From: CAVWZH01 sp963765285
GTDB lineage: Bacteria; Acidobacteriota; Terriglobia; Terriglobales; Acidobacteriaceae
Direction: 5' to 3'
NCBI GenBank assembly: GCA_963765285.1
Contig: CAVXVR010000003.1
Coordinates: 496,001 to 560,000, forward strand
Length of the DNA stretch: 64,000 bases
Part shown: one piece after another, positions 18,412 to 28,486 of the stretch
Numbering within the stretch: the first letter of the stretch is position 1
Layout of the letters: every line of letters begins with the position of its first letter
Notes under the pieces: generated by a model
Databases searched by the model: none
Seen by the model: only the letters and a program-made list of their open reading frames with translations
Told to the model about the DNA's origin: nothing
Position numbers and translations under genes: made by a program

Positions 18412-18759
18412 CTACTCGATTCCAGCAAGTGCCTGTCTGACTGTTCGAACCCACAGGGGAGGATTATCTGCGGGGCAGTTGTAATCCGCTCCGCTGACAT
18501 CTGTATCTCGCTGGCGAAGGGACGCCACAATGGGAACTCCTGGCAGGGTCTCTCGGAAATGAGCGGCGAGCTTGCATCGTTCTTCCCATGGCGCGCCGTG
18601 CCCGATCAGGACGACGCCTACTGATTCATGCGAGAGATCGAGATTTTGCGCTGCGCGCGAGCCGAGAGCAGAGATTACGGGATGTCCAAGCGATTGGAGG
18701 ATCTCGTCACGAATTGACAACAGGCTCTCGCGAAATTCAATCTGCACTATCGTTGTCAT
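18412..18759 (-). CDS. Receiver-like (pseudo-response-regulator) protein
   Basis: A 115-residue protein with the alpha/beta pattern of a CheY-type receiver domain (MTTIVQIEFRESLLSIRDEILQSLGHPVISALGS, then VGVVLIGHGAPWEERCKLAAHF). The phospho-accepting aspartate expected at the end of beta-3 is replaced by Gly-His (VLIGHG), and no acidic pair is present at the N-terminus. Phosphorylation is therefore unlikely. The start at 18759 is the first ATG giving a receiver-like beginning. It is the first gene upstream of arsR, 77 bases away, on the same strand. Confidence 0.6.
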   Translation of the reverse strand: MTTIVQIEFRESLLSIRDEILQSLGHPVISALGSRAAQNLDLSHESVGVVLIGHGAPWEERCKLAAHFRETLPGVPIVASLRQRDTDVSGADYNCPADNPPLWVRTVRQALAGIE

Positions 18760-18824
18760 GGTTCTCCGGAATCTGTGTTTTTCGGAACAATCTTGCGCCG
18801 AGACTCGGCGCAACCTTGGCTCCT

Positions 18825-18914
18825 TCAGGTGGGAATACCAAGTTTTGGCAGTAGCCATTGCGTCAAGACCACATAGGCCACAAGGAATGCCACTCCCCAA
18901 ACCCAATTGGGCAT
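18825..18914 (-). CDS. 29-residue single-pass membrane protein
   Basis: A short gene encoding MPNWVWGVAFLVAYVV followed by LTQWLLPKLGIPT. Almost the whole chain is one hydrophobic helix with Trp at each interface and a short Pro/Lys tail. It sits between two same-strand genes, 12 bases downstream of the DUF2892 gene and 65 bases before the receiver-like gene. The protein-like hydrophobicity, ATG start and tight placement support translation, but no database comparison could be run. It could be a small partner of a membrane protein. Confidence 0.55.
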   Translation of the reverse strand: MPNWVWGVAFLVAYVVLTQWLLPKLGIPT

Positions 18915-18926
18915 GTTCACTAACTC

Positions 18927-19115
18927 CTATCTGCCAACTCCCAGTTTACGTAGGAACGTCATCATCGGGCACCAGTTCGTGAATCCAGACTGAAACAGAT
19001 TCAGCCCAACAAAGGCCGTGAACAGGTACCAGTACGGGCTTACGTAGTGCCCAAGTGCCAGGGACAACAGGATAAAGCTGCCAGCGATCAAACGAAGTGT
19101 GCGTTCTACAGTCAT
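18927..19115 (-). CDS. DUF2892 (YgaP-like) inner-membrane protein
   Basis: A 62-residue protein with two hydrophobic helices and the family tail QSGFTNWCPMMTFLRKLG. DUF2892 domains also occur as the membrane half of YgaP rhodaneses, and stand-alone copies are common near sulfur, arsenic and efflux genes. The conserved Cys-Pro is present. It follows the efflux pump by 28 bases and precedes the 29-residue membrane protein. Confidence 0.85.
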   Translation of the reverse strand: MTVERTLRLIAGSFILLSLALGHYVSPYWYLFTAFVGLNLFQSGFTNWCPMMTFLRKLGVGR

Positions 19116-19143
19116 AGCAGTTCTCCTTCAAAACAAGTTGGTC

Positions 19144-22100
19144 CTACGCAATTTCGCATTGCGGAGTTTCGCATTCAGCGACATTTTCCGGCGCATGGGG
19201 ATGCATCGGTGGAAACGATTGTCCCCTCTGAGAGAGGTAATAAAGAACCGGCACTGCCATTCGCGATAGAACGGTAGAGGCGACTTCTCCTGCCATCAAG
19301 GACAGAGCCAACCCCTGAAAAATCGGATCGAACAGGATCACGCTCGCTCCCACCACCACGGCGGCTGCGGTCAGCAGCATTGGGCGGAAGCGCACCGCGC
19401 CCGCATCGACTACGGCGTCCTCCAGCGACATTCCCTGGGAGCGGCGCAGTTCAATGAAATCCACGAGAATGATGGAATTGCGAACGATAATGCCGGCTCC
19501 AGCGATGAAGCCGATCATCGATGTGGCTGTGAAGAATGCCCCCATCAAGGCGTGCGCTGGGAGAATGCCAACCAGCGTCAACGGAATGGGTGCCATGATG
19601 ACCAGCGGAGTCACGAACGACCGGAACCAACCCACGACGAGCACATAGATCAAGACCAGGACAGCCGCAAAGGCGAGTCCCAGATCGCGGAAGACTTCCA
19701 CCGTGATGTGCCACTCACCATCCCACTTCATGGAGAAGTGGTCGGTGCGCTCAGGCATGGTCGTGCCCTTGTATTGCTTCACACCATAGCCATCGGGCAA
19801 CTTGATTTTGTCGATGGCTTCGCTCATCTTCATGATGGCGTACACAGGACTTTCTTCTCCGCCCGCCACATCTCCAGTCACATAGACAACGGGCTGCAGA
19901 TTCTTGCGATACACGCTGGTATCGATTGTCGTTTGATGAAGGTTCGCTACTTCCTGCAGGGCGATTTGCCCACCGGTAGGCGTCGGCAGTTTCAGGTTGC
20001 CGAGGTCTTCGATCCCCGAGCGATCCGGGCGCGCCAGCCGCACTTCGATAGGGATGTCCTCGCGTGAATGGGGATCGTGAAGCAATCCCGCGTTTGCTCC
20101 ACCGAGCCCGACCTGCAGAGTGCGCGTTACATCGGCGGGTGAAATGCCGTGGAGGGCGGCCTTGTCCAGATCCACTTTCATGTCGTACTTGGTCTGCGGG
20201 TCTTCGACGTACCAGTCCACATCCACGACGCCTGGCGTTTGCTGAAAGACCTTCTTGATCTGCGCCGCCAGTTCAATCTGTCCTTTGTAGTCAGGTCCGT
20301 AAACTTCGGCCACCAGAGTCTGCAACACAGGCGGACCAGGCGGGACCTCGGCTACCTTGATGCGCGCCCCGAAGGGGGCAGCAATCTTGTCCAACTGCGG
20401 CCGCAGTCGTCGTGCGATCTCATGGCTCTGCGCCGTGCGATCGTGCCGCGAGAGCAGATTCACCTGGATATCAGCCTGATTGGGCTGATTGCGCAAGAAG
20501 TAATGGCGCACAAGACCGTTGAAGTTGTAAGGACCGGAGGTCCCAGCATAGATCTGATAATTGATAACCTCGGGCTGTTGGCCGAGATACTGTCCCAGTC
20601 GCCTGCGCAACGCGAGTCGTCTGTTCCAGTGGCGTGCCATCTGGCATGTCAATGATGACCTGGAACTCACTCTTGTTGTCGAAGGGGAGCATTTTTACGC
20701 GAACCCACTTCAACGGAACAAAAGTGACCGCCGCGAGCAGCAACAACACGACACCACCAAGAAACATCCAGCGGCGGCGTGCGTTGCGGATGAGCGGGTT
20801 CATCATCTGGCGGTACAAACGAGTTGTCCAGCCTTCGGTCTCGTGCCCGGAATGATCGCCACCGCCCGCATATTTCCTCAGCAGCCTCAATGCCGCCCAC
20901 GGCGAAACGACGAAGGCCACCATCAACGAAAACAGCATGGCCGCCGAAGCACCCACCGGGATCGGGCGCATGTATGGACCCATCAGGCCGCGCACGAAGG
21001 CCATGGGCAGGATCGCGCCGATTACCGCGAAGGTGGCAAGAATCGTGGGATTGCCAACTTCGTCCACCGCCTCGACCGCGACTTCAGATAAGGATCGCCC
21101 TCGGCTCTCCGGCAACCGAAAATGGCGCACGATGTTCTCGACCACAACGATGGCGTCGTCGACCAGGATGCCGATGGAAAAGATCAACGCGAACAATGTG
21201 ACTCGGTTCAGGGTGTAGCCATACAGGTAGAACACGGCGAGTGTGAGGGCGAGCGTGACCGGCACTGCCAAGAGGACGACACCTGATTCCCGCCAGCCCG
21301 AGCGCTAGTGCAATCAGCAAGGTGACCGACAACGTTGCGATCAGCAAGTGTTTGAGAAGTTCGTCGGACTTGTCTTTCGCAGTCTCCCCATAGTTGCGCG
21401 TGATTGTGATGTTCAGATCATTCGGAAGCACATACCCGCGCAGAGCATTGACTTTGTCCAGCACACGTTCGGAAATGTCGGTGGCGTTGGTGCCTTTGCG
21501 CTTGGAAAGTGTGATGGTCACCGCGGGATATTCCGCGCCCGCGGTTTGCCCTGAGCCGCCGCGAGCATTGGCAAACAACACGTAAGTATTGGCTTCGGCT
21601 GGTCCGTCTTCCAGTTTCTCCGCTACGTCACGTAAGTAGACGGGGCGTCCGGCGTGAACCCCGACGACGACCTGACGCAGGTCGTCGAGACTCGTGAAAA
21701 ACGTTCCGGCTTCGACCTGAAACTCGCGATTGTCACGCGCAAAACTGCCGGCTTGTCCGCGGCTGTTCGCATTCTGCAGTTGTCCGACGATGATACCCGG
21801 TGTGAGACCATAGGCTGCCAGTCGTTGTGTGTCGAGCACGACTCGTATTTGCCTCGGCTGTCCTCCAATGATCTTGCGTCTCAGAAACGTCGTTGAGCGG
21901 TTTGAGTGAATTTTCCAGTTCACCCGCGATTCGCCGCAGACGGTAGGAGTCGTAGTCTTTTCCCCACAACGTCAGGGCCATAATTGGCACGTCGTCAATC
22001 GAGCGGACCTTGATGATCGGTTGTGAGACGCCGGGCGGGATGCGATCAAAGTTGGAGTAAAGCTTGTTGTAGGTCTGTACGATCGCATCTTCTTCTTTGG

Positions 22101-22449
22101 CGCCAACGTAGAAACGCACAACCAGCATGCTCACGCCGGGATGACTGATCGAGTAGATGTACTCAACGCCCGGCACTTCGCGCAACAACTTCTCCATGGG
22201 AAGGCTGACGCGCTGGGCCACCTCGTCAGCCGACGCACCCGGCATCTGCACAAAAACGTCGAGCATGGGCACGACGATCTGGGGTTCTTCTTCCCGTGGG
22301 GTCTTGAGAATGCTGAAAGCACCCAGAAGCAAAGCAGCGACGATCACCAGCGGTGTCAGTTTCGACTCAATAAAAGTGTGGGCAATGCGACCGGCCAGGC
22401 GCAAGCTCTTCGCGGGCTGAATCGCCGACTTGGATTCTTTGTCAGTCAT
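19144..22449 (-). CDS. RND efflux pump of the island, three frameshifts as read
   Basis: An inner-membrane pump of about 1100 residues whose reading frame is broken three times, each time by one extra base: near 21876 (after NDVSET), at a CCC run near 21297-21299, and near 20608-20611. Frame usage then returns to the original, and homology is continuous across all breaks. Family marks include the opening LKTPREEEPQIVVPMLDVFVQMPGASADEVAQ (split here for brevity), the TM4 proton relay GILVDDAIVVVEN and IVRNSIILVDFIELRRS near the end. The start codon shares one base with the adaptor stop. It could be a pseudogene or an intact gene with assembly errors. Confidence 0.85.
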
Positions 22450-23573
22450 TACTGGACCTCAATGCGTTTGCCATTCAGGTCCACAGCACCCGGTTTGGCA
22501 ACAAGGCGCTCGCCGTCCAGGAGGCCGGCCAGCACTTCGACCTCGGCACCGGAAGGCTTTCCCAAAGTGATGTAGCGCAAGCTCGCAACCTTGTTTTGGT
22601 CCAACACATAAATGCCCTGCAATTGGCCACGTTCGACGACCGCCGAGCGCGGAATCAACAGCGCCTGCCGCTCGCCACGAGAAAACTGGGCTCGCCCGAA
22701 CAGCCCCGAACGCAGCCGAGTGTCTGTGGGCAAATCGATTTTCACCAGGAAGGTGCGACTTGCGGAGTCCGCAGCCGGGACGATTTGCACGACCTTACCT
22801 TTCAGTCCGACGTTGTCTAGGGCATCGATGACGACCGAAACCTGCTCTCCTGTTCGTACATACCGGAGATCGTTCTCATTGACGGTGGCCTCTAGTCGAT
22901 AGCGGCGCACGTCCTCGACGGTGAAGATCGTCATGCCGGGTGAAGCCAGCGTGCCCGAATCGGCTTTCTTCTCCGTCACCGCGCCGTCGAATGGTGCCCG
23001 AATGCGCGTGTAGTCCAGAGACGTGCGTGCTTGGCTCAATGCTGCCTGCGCCTGGGCCCGGCCTGCCTTTGCCATATCGCTACGCGCGAGAGCCGCTTGT
23101 TGACGGGCTTTCACTTCGTCGAACTCCTGCGGACTGACGGATTTCTTTTCGTAGAGGTTCTGGTAACGCTTCAACGTCGATTCCGCAAGGGCCAGATCGG
23201 AATCTGCTCCGACCAGTTGCTGTTGGGCGGCAAGGTCGGCTGCGGTCGCGCGGTCTACTGCGGCTCGCGGCTGGGAGTCGTCGATTACAGCGAGCACTTG
23301 ACCGCGCTGAACGTGGTCTCCTTCGTGAGCCCGGATCTCGACGATGTTCCCCATCATTTGGCTGGCAGCGTCACTGGTTTGGGCGGCACGCACCGTTCCT
23401 ACCACTTCCAGCAAATCGGGCACGTTGGCCTGCTGCACGGCGAGGACGGGAATGTTTTGCACGGTTTCCGGCGAAGGAGCCGTGCGGGTTTGCTCGTTAG
23501 AGCAGCCGGCGAGACTGACCACGGCGATCAGCACCAGAAACGAAAGTCTGGGTTCAGTATTCATACGATTCAT
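22449..23573 (-). CDS. RND efflux periplasmic adaptor lipoprotein
   Basis: A 374-residue HlyD-type adaptor. The lipoprotein signal is SFLVLIAVVSLAGC. Lipoyl halves MMGNIVEIRAHEGDHVQRG and IRAPFDGAVTEKKADSGTL flank a coiled coil (about residues 110-190), then beta-barrel and membrane-proximal domains follow. Its ATG overlaps the TolC stop by four bases (ATGA) and its stop overlaps the pump start by one base, so the three genes are translationally coupled. Confidence 0.93.
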   Translation of the reverse strand: MNRMNTEPRLSFLVLIAVVSLAGCSNEQTRTAPSPETVQNIPVLAVQQANVPDLLEVVGTVRAAQTSDAASQMMGNIVEIRAHEGDHVQRGQVLAVIDDSQPRAAVDRATAADLAAQQQLVGADSDLALAESTLKRYQNLYEKKSVSPQEFDEVKARQQAALARSDMAKAGRAQAQAALSQARTSLDYTRIRAPFDGAVTEKKADSGTLASPGMTIFTVEDVRRYRLEATVNENDLRYVRTGEQVSVVIDALDNVGLKGKVVQIVPAADSASRTFLVKIDLPTDTRLRSGLFGRAQFSRGERQALLIPRSAVVERGQLQGIYVLDQNKVASLRYITLGKPSGAEVEVLAGLLDGERLVAKPGAVDLNGKRIEVQ

Positions 23574-24946
23574 GGCATCACCACGGCAGATTGCGGGTTC
23601 AAGCTTCCGCTCGCCAACTCCAGGTTGGCGTAGCTGGTCTGGAAGTGATAAACAGCCTCCCAGTAGTCGGTTTGGCTGGAGCGCGCCGCATCTTCAGCGC
23701 CCAACAAATCGGTAATCGTGGTCAGTCCGCTGTCGTAGCGGTCCTGATTGATGCGCAGACTCTCCTGTGCCTGGGCGATTGCCGCTCGGGCCACTTCGAT
23801 CTGTTGCCGGTTGGCGTCGGTCTCGTAGTACGCCCGCTTGACTTCGAGGCGAACTGCGTCGCTAGCTGCCTGCTTCATCGCCACGACCTTTTCTTCGAGG
23901 GCTCGCTGCCGAGAGAGTTCCGCCCGCTTGGCACCGCCTTGAAAGATGTCGAATTGCACTTCGATCCCGCCCAGCCAATTGTTGCCCCCGCCACCGGCGA
24001 CGAATGTAGGGTTATCCATTTCCCAGCCTGCAAAGGCGTTCACCCGCGGACCGAATGACGACTTAGCAATCGAAACGCTTTGTCGTTGCGCGGCCTCCTC
24101 GGAGGCAATGCGCTTCAAGTCTGGACGATTTGTGAGTGCCTGCTTTTCAAGATCCTGCACGGCCGGGATCGAAAGCGTGCGCTCAGCTAACGCTTCGGTG
24201 AGCTGGAATGGAGAATCAAGCGGCATGCCCATCGCCGTGTTCAGCTGTGCCCGCGACACTTCCAGAGTGTTCCTGGCCCGGATCATTTCCTGCTGTCGCG
24301 CTGCCATGCGAACCTTCGCCGTCAGCAAATCTGACTCTACAGTCAGCCCGCTGTCGAATCGCGCCTGGCTACGGTCCATGATCGACTGGGCAGTTTTGGC
24401 CGACTGCTCGGCAACTTCCAGTTCCTTGGCCGCCAGCAGAACGTCGTAGTAGGAACTGACCACCCGGAAGACAATCTCCTGATCCGTGCGGTCTAACTGG
24501 TGTCCGGCAGCCTCGTTTATCTGTTTTGCCTGATTGATTCCGTGCCAGCTGGCGAATGAGTCGAAAAGGTTCCAACTCCCCCCAAACCGGGTGTCGAAAT
24601 TGCCGAAGGGCAGCGGTGAGTTCAGTTTGTTCAGTGCGAAGTCTGCCGTGGTGAAACGCTGCTGCCGAAGCTTGCTGCCGAACACGTAAACCGGATCATT
24701 ACCGCGAGTCGCTGTTTCGGAAAAAATCAAGTGAGGCATGAGGAACGAGCGTGCTTCACGAACTCCGGCAAAGGCAGCTTTTGTGTCTGCGATCGCTGCC
24801 TTGTGCAGAGGATTTTTCTCCAAGGCGATCGTCACTGCCTGCTTCAGAGTAAGAGACGAAGGCTGGGCCCCTTGCTGAGCCGAAGCCGACACGCAAGGTA
24901 GCCACAGCGTAGCTATGCTCAGAACCACTTTGAAAAAGCCTTTCAA
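23570..24946 (-). CDS. TolC-family outer-membrane efflux channel
   Basis: An outer-membrane factor of about 458 residues with two OEP repeats (SLTLKQAVTIALEKNPLHKAA at the start and a second helical half after residue 240). The TTG start at 24946 is proposed because it gives a compact signal peptide ending SASAQQ and overlaps the OsmC stop in the sequence TTGA; a GTG at 24982 is an alternative. It forms the exit duct for the adaptor and pump encoded downstream. Confidence 0.9.
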   Translation of the reverse strand: MKGFFKVVLSIATLWLPCVSASAQQGAQPSSLTLKQAVTIALEKNPLHKAAIADTKAAFAGVREARSFLMPHLIFSETATRGNDPVYVFGSKLRQQRFTTADFALNKLNSPLPFGNFDTRFGGSWNLFDSFASWHGINQAKQINEAAGHQLDRTDQEIVFRVVSSYYDVLLAAKELEVAEQSAKTAQSIMDRSQARFDSGLTVESDLLTAKVRMAARQQEMIRARNTLEVSRAQLNTAMGMPLDSPFQLTEALAERTLSIPAVQDLEKQALTNRPDLKRIASEEAAQRQSVSIAKSSFGPRVNAFAGWEMDNPTFVAGGGGNNWLGGIEVQFDIFQGGAKRAELSRQRALEEKVVAMKQAASDAVRLEVKRAYYETDANRQQIEVARAAIAQAQESLRINQDRYDSGLTTITDLLGAEDAARSSQTDYWEAVYHFQTSYANLELASGSLNPQSAVVMP

Positions 24947-25410
24947 CCTTGCACTCCCGCGACCTGAGTCGGCTTCACCCACTCAGTCTTGTCGTCAACG
25001 ATTTCGTAGGTTGTATGAAAACTCGCGGTCTTCTGCACCATGGCTCCCACCGAGCAATACTTTTCCTCGGAGAGACGGATAGCCTCCTCCAGTGCCACTA
25101 CGTCAAGTTCAAAGCCGGTTACTACATGGTGGATTCGCGCTGCCGTGAATACCTGGGGCGGGCGTTCCGCTTGATCGGCTTCGACCCGCACCTCGTAACC
25201 GGTGACTTTTTGGTGATACTTCTGGCGGAGGATGGTGACCACGTCGAACGCCGTGCACCCGGCCAATCCAGCAGCAACCAGTTCAATCGGCTTTGGGCCG
25301 GTACCTCCGGCGGCATCGTCCAACAGCAGGTGGTGGCCGCTTCCGGTCTGGGCCACAAATTGGCGCTGCTGCTTAAGTGGTTGAGTCAGTTCGACTTTGG
25401 CTGTGATCAT
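24943..25410 (-). CDS. OsmC/YhfA-family peroxiredoxin-like protein
   Basis: A 155-residue protein of the OsmC fold. The active-site cysteines are in VAAGLAGCTAFDVV and EEKYCSVGAMVQKTA, both in family positions, suggesting thiol-dependent reduction of organic hydroperoxides. The start at 25410 (MITAKVEL) follows a good ribosome-binding site; upstream codons lack family similarity. The gene overlaps the TolC start, so it is part of the efflux operon, linking export with oxidative or thiol stress. Confidence 0.9.
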   Translation of the reverse strand: MITAKVELTQPLKQQRQFVAQTGSGHHLLLDDAAGGTGPKPIELVAAGLAGCTAFDVVTILRQKYHQKVTGYEVRVEADQAERPPQVFTAARIHHVVTGFELDVVALEEAIRLSEEKYCSVGAMVQKTASFHTTYEIVDDKTEWVKPTQVAGVQG

Positions 25411-25516
25411 GATTGCCTCCTGCTTGGTTGGCTTGACCAGGCACACGAATAAATGCAGGAAGTTGGATTTTGTTACAGAGAAAATCGGCCGGGGAACTTG
25501 GTGGCCGTAAGGTGGG

Positions 25517-26422
25517 CTACAACTTCGGTCTGACCACCGCGAGGGTTTGTTCGTAATTCTTCAGCAGTTGCTTGCGGAGCCGGGCGGCCTTCTTACTTGA
25601 AGGGCAGCCCGCCGGGGAGGTTCGGCACTGATCAATCGTCGCTTCGAGACTGGAGAGGAACGCCTTGCACGGTTCGCAACCGCCCAGGTGCCGCTCCAGT
25701 TCTTCACAAAGCGAATCATCCAACTGTTCGTCGAGATAGTTCGAGAGCTCAGCAAACATGGCCTTGCAGCGGGCGGGTCTGGGCGGTTCGTTGCCTATCT
25801 GTTCTTGGGAAGACTCCCGCGAAGCGACGGCTGCTATCCCGTAGCTTGATTTCAACCCTTTCATCAATTCCTTCCGGACAAACAACCTCGCACGGTGGAG
25901 ACGAACCCGCACTGTTCCAGAACGCAGCCCTGTGATCTCGGCCACTTCTTCGTCGGTCAGCCCTTCCATATCGCGCAGCACCAAAATAATGCGGTACGGT
26001 GGCGGCAGCCGCTGAATGGCGTCGCGCAAACGACCCGCTTCCTCACTCCGAATGGCGAATGCTTCCGGGTTGATGCTGCCATCGGCTCCCAGTTGCTCAA
26101 GTTCTTTCCGATTGGGCATGAGTTCTTCCAGGGAGAGGTCTGGCTTGGGAGCAAACTTGCTCCGGCGGCGGCTCATCAGGCAGCGGTTCTTTGCTACCTT
26201 ATAGAGCCACACCAGGAGCGCCTTGGGACTGTCAAATTTGGGCAGGTGCGGAACCGACTTGAGAAGCACCTCTTGCATGGTGTCTTCCGCGTCCTCGCGC
26301 TGGCCGCAGACGCGCATACTGAAGGAGAACACGGTATTTTGGAGCAGAGCCAGAGCCTGCTCCAGCGCCGCATCGTCACCCCGCTGCAGGAGTTGCACGG
26401 CTTGTTCTATCTCAGAGCGCAT
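25517..26422 (-). CDS. ECF-type sigma factor fused to a zinc-binding anti-sigma domain
   Basis: A 301-residue protein with region 2 (about 28-95, including GQREDAEDTMQEVLLKS) and region 4 (about 133-185, LPPPYRIILVLRDMEGLTDEEVAEITG). A C-terminal zf-HC2 domain carries the exact ZAS pattern C219-x25-H245-x3-C249-x2-C252. In most systems these are two proteins. Here the anti-sigma sensor is on the same chain, suggesting self-inhibition released by metal or thiol oxidation. It heads the minus-strand block OsmC-TolC-adaptor-pump, 106 bases upstream of the OsmC start, so it is a good candidate regulator of that block. Confidence 0.9.
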   Translation of the reverse strand: MRSEIEQAVQLLQRGDDAALEQALALLQNTVFSFSMRVCGQREDAEDTMQEVLLKSVPHLPKFDSPKALLVWLYKVAKNRCLMSRRRSKFAPKPDLSLEELMPNRKELEQLGADGSINPEAFAIRSEEAGRLRDAIQRLPPPYRIILVLRDMEGLTDEEVAEITGLRSGTVRVRLHRARLFVRKELMKGLKSSYGIAAVASRESSQEQIGNEPPRPARCKAMFAELSNYLDEQLDDSLCEELERHLGGCEPCKAFLSSLEATIDQCRTSPAGCPSSKKAARLRKQLLKNYEQTLAVVRPKL

Positions 26423-26626
26423 TGCCGTAAATGTAGCACTTCTGTCACCCGCCTTTGGTGACTGCCCTCAGGGCGCGAAATCACGAAGCACGTGGAGTCC
26501 GCAAACTGCAGATTTTGGTACGCTTGACGATTTTTCGTGCTTACATCGCTCGTTCCTATTCCAGGGCTGGTCGTCAAAGGCATTCCCCTACATGGCGCCC
26601 CCAAATCGACCAGAGGATGGTAAGTC

Positions 26627-27637
26627 ATGATGGACGAACGGCCGCTCACCGACGGCACGATTGCTTTGCTGAACCTCGATGCCCAGATCGACGCCTTGGA
26701 GCCGGAGGTCCGGCTTGGCCCTGCAAGCGTCGAAACTCGAGCGGGTCTCGCCGAGCTGATCTCGCTGCGCGGGCTGATCGTCGGCTGCATTGCAGATTAC
26801 GACAGGGCAAACGAAATCGCGGAACAGCTCGTGCGCGACGTTCCCACGGACCCGAAAGCCCTTCTGGCACGCGCGCGAACACACGCTGGCTTTCATCGAT
26901 TTAATGACGCCCTGGCCGACATTGAATGCGCCGAGCAGCTTTCACTCGATGCCGAAATAGCTAATGGCGAGCGGGCGGCAATTTTCCAGGCCCTCGGTCG
27001 CTACGACGAATCCCTTGTTCTGCGAGAAGAAGCTGCAAAGCGCAGGGCAAGCTTTGAACATGTTGCAGCCCTGGTCGGGTTGCATGCCGAGCGGGGCGAA
27101 ATCGAGGCAGCAGAACGGCGGTACGAGGAAAGCCGCAGCCAATATCGGGGTGTTTCACCGATTCCTCTGGCGCCTCTTGATTTCCAGTTGGGACTCATGT
27201 GGATGAACGAGGGCCGGCTGGACAATGCACGCACGTCATTCAACGCTGCGCAGCGCCGTGTGCCCGCTTACGCCCCGGCGGGAGGCCATCTCTCCGAAGT
27301 CGAAGCGGAATTGGGGGAGGTTGATTCCGCCATCTCCCGCTTGCACTCGCTGGCCGAATCATCAGATGACCCTGACTATGCGGCGCAACTCGCTCGCATT
27401 CTCGGAGATGCGGGTCGTGATGGGGAATCCCGATACTGGCGCCAGGTGGCCGCGACGCGCTATGCCGAACTGATCGCGAATCACCCAGAGGCCTTCGCCG
27501 ACCATGCGGCGGAATTCTGGCTTGTCGCAGGTGCCGATCCGGACAAGGCTCTCCAGTTCGCGAAAATGAATGTGCAGGTTCGCAACACGCCGCGTGCTCG
27601 CGCTTTGGTGGCCCAGGCCCTTACTGCCAATGCGTAA
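26627..27637 (+). CDS. TPR-repeat protein, unknown role
   Basis: A 336-residue soluble protein made mainly of tetratricopeptide-like helical pairs (for example DYDRANEIAEQLVRDVPTDPKALLAR and NEGRLDNARTSFNAAQRRVPAYAP). There is no signal peptide or membrane segment. It is divergent from the sigma fusion gene, with 204 bases between them that hold no other gene and probably both promoters. TPR proteins act as scaffolds; the partner is unknown. It is the last apparently intact gene at the right side of the island. Confidence 0.8.
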   Translation: MMDERPLTDGTIALLNLDAQIDALEPEVRLGPASVETRAGLAELISLRGLIVGCIADYDRANEIAEQLVRDVPTDPKALLARARTHAGFHRFNDALADIECAEQLSLDAEIANGERAAIFQALGRYDESLVLREEAAKRRASFEHVAALVGLHAERGEIEAAERRYEESRSQYRGVSPIPLAPLDFQLGLMWMNEGRLDNARTSFNAAQRRVPAYAPAGGHLSEVEAELGEVDSAISRLHSLAESSDDPDYAAQLARILGDAGRDGESRYWRQVAATRYAELIANHPEAFADHAAEFWLVAGADPDKALQFAKMNVQVRNTPRARALVAQALTANA

Positions 27638-27805
27638 GCCTCGGAGTGCGACACTATCGGAGCTGGAGCAAGAGTGATCTTGGCATCCCAAATGAAGAGG
27701 GCCGGAATCGTCTTGCGGTAGTGTCTTCAACATGGCGAATTATCGATCCGGCGCTGCTGTGCTTCAAGTCCGCGATGGCGGGACTGGCGTTTTCAAGCCC
27801 AAGAC

Positions 27806-28039
27806 TTAGGCGGAGATCGACAATTTCATCTGCTTTGGAGGCAGGTGCTGGGAGGAATATCGGCGAAGGAACATGCGCACATATTCCTCGACGAGCCGGG
27901 AGGTGTTATCGGCTCTCAGGATCACGCATGTGTTGAAGCACAACGACGCATCGGCAAGCGGCTTTACGACCACGCCCTCAGCATGAAAGCCCGTCGTGGA
28001 AGGCTGCGTAAGGATCTCCAGTCGTTGGCCGCCGGCTAA
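27806..28039 (-). pseudogene. Remnant of a LysR-family regulator C-terminus
   Basis: About 77 codons resemble the end of a LysR effector-binding domain (GVVVKPLADASLCFNTCVI and LRADNTSRLVEEYVRMFLRRY). The N-terminal helix-turn-helix and most of the effector domain are absent, and no matching frame continues upstream. It lies in the degenerate stretch 27638-28528, which holds only gene fragments. Confidence 0.6.
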
Positions 28040-28160
28040 GCCGCTACGTTGTGTACTTGAAACTGTAGACTTTGGCACAGCGTGGAAACCACAACTCCGA
28101 GTTCTTAACTGCTTTGTTTCTCTGAATCTTCTTCGGATCCGTTGTGGAACTCGTCAGAAC

Positions 28161-28451
28161 GGCTGGGTGTTTCCGTCCAAACGTTCAGCGGCGGGGCATC
28201 TCACTACAATGGCCGGCAAGTTCCGCCAGGCTCGCACGAAAGCAGGCCTACCGAAGAAGCTGGTGCTCTACTGCGGTCGCCATGACTTCGGCACTCGCGT
28301 GCTGAAGAAGACCGGGAACCTCAAGCTGGTGATGCAAACGATGGGACACGTCGACGTAAAAACGGCCATGAAATACCAACACCCAGAGCTCGATATTGTC
28401 CGCTCGGCTTTGAACGACACGCAGCCAGGCGTGCCGCCAGTAGGCGCCTAG
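28161..28451 (+). pseudogene. Tyrosine recombinase (phage-type integrase) C-terminal remnant
   Basis: About 96 codons match the catalytic end of a tyrosine recombinase. Visible landmarks are NGWVFPSKRSAAGHLT, the box with Arg and His (LYCGRHDFGTRVL), the GH of MQTMGHVDVKTAMKY, and the presumed nucleophile Tyr in KYQHPELD. The N-terminal core-binding domain is missing, and upstream bases hold only a short possible trace of it. The fragment ends 77 bases before tRNA-Lys, the normal place for the integrase of a tRNA-targeting island, so the island is probably no longer self-mobile. Confidence 0.8.
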
Positions 28452-28463
28452 TCGGATGCGGCC

Positions 28464-28486
28464 ACGGCACACTTTACGGCACACCT
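28464..28486 (+). repeat. Second short direct repeat, right copy
   Basis: Twenty-three bases directly after the integrase remnant, matching 15360-15382 at 20 of 23 positions. Together with the tRNA duplication it marks both ends of the island. Confidence 0.5.

Noticed and set aside
19144..22449. Programmed ribosomal frameshifting in the island pump
   Set aside because: The three sites share no slippery sequence or downstream structure, and other genes in the window show the same type of one-base gain.
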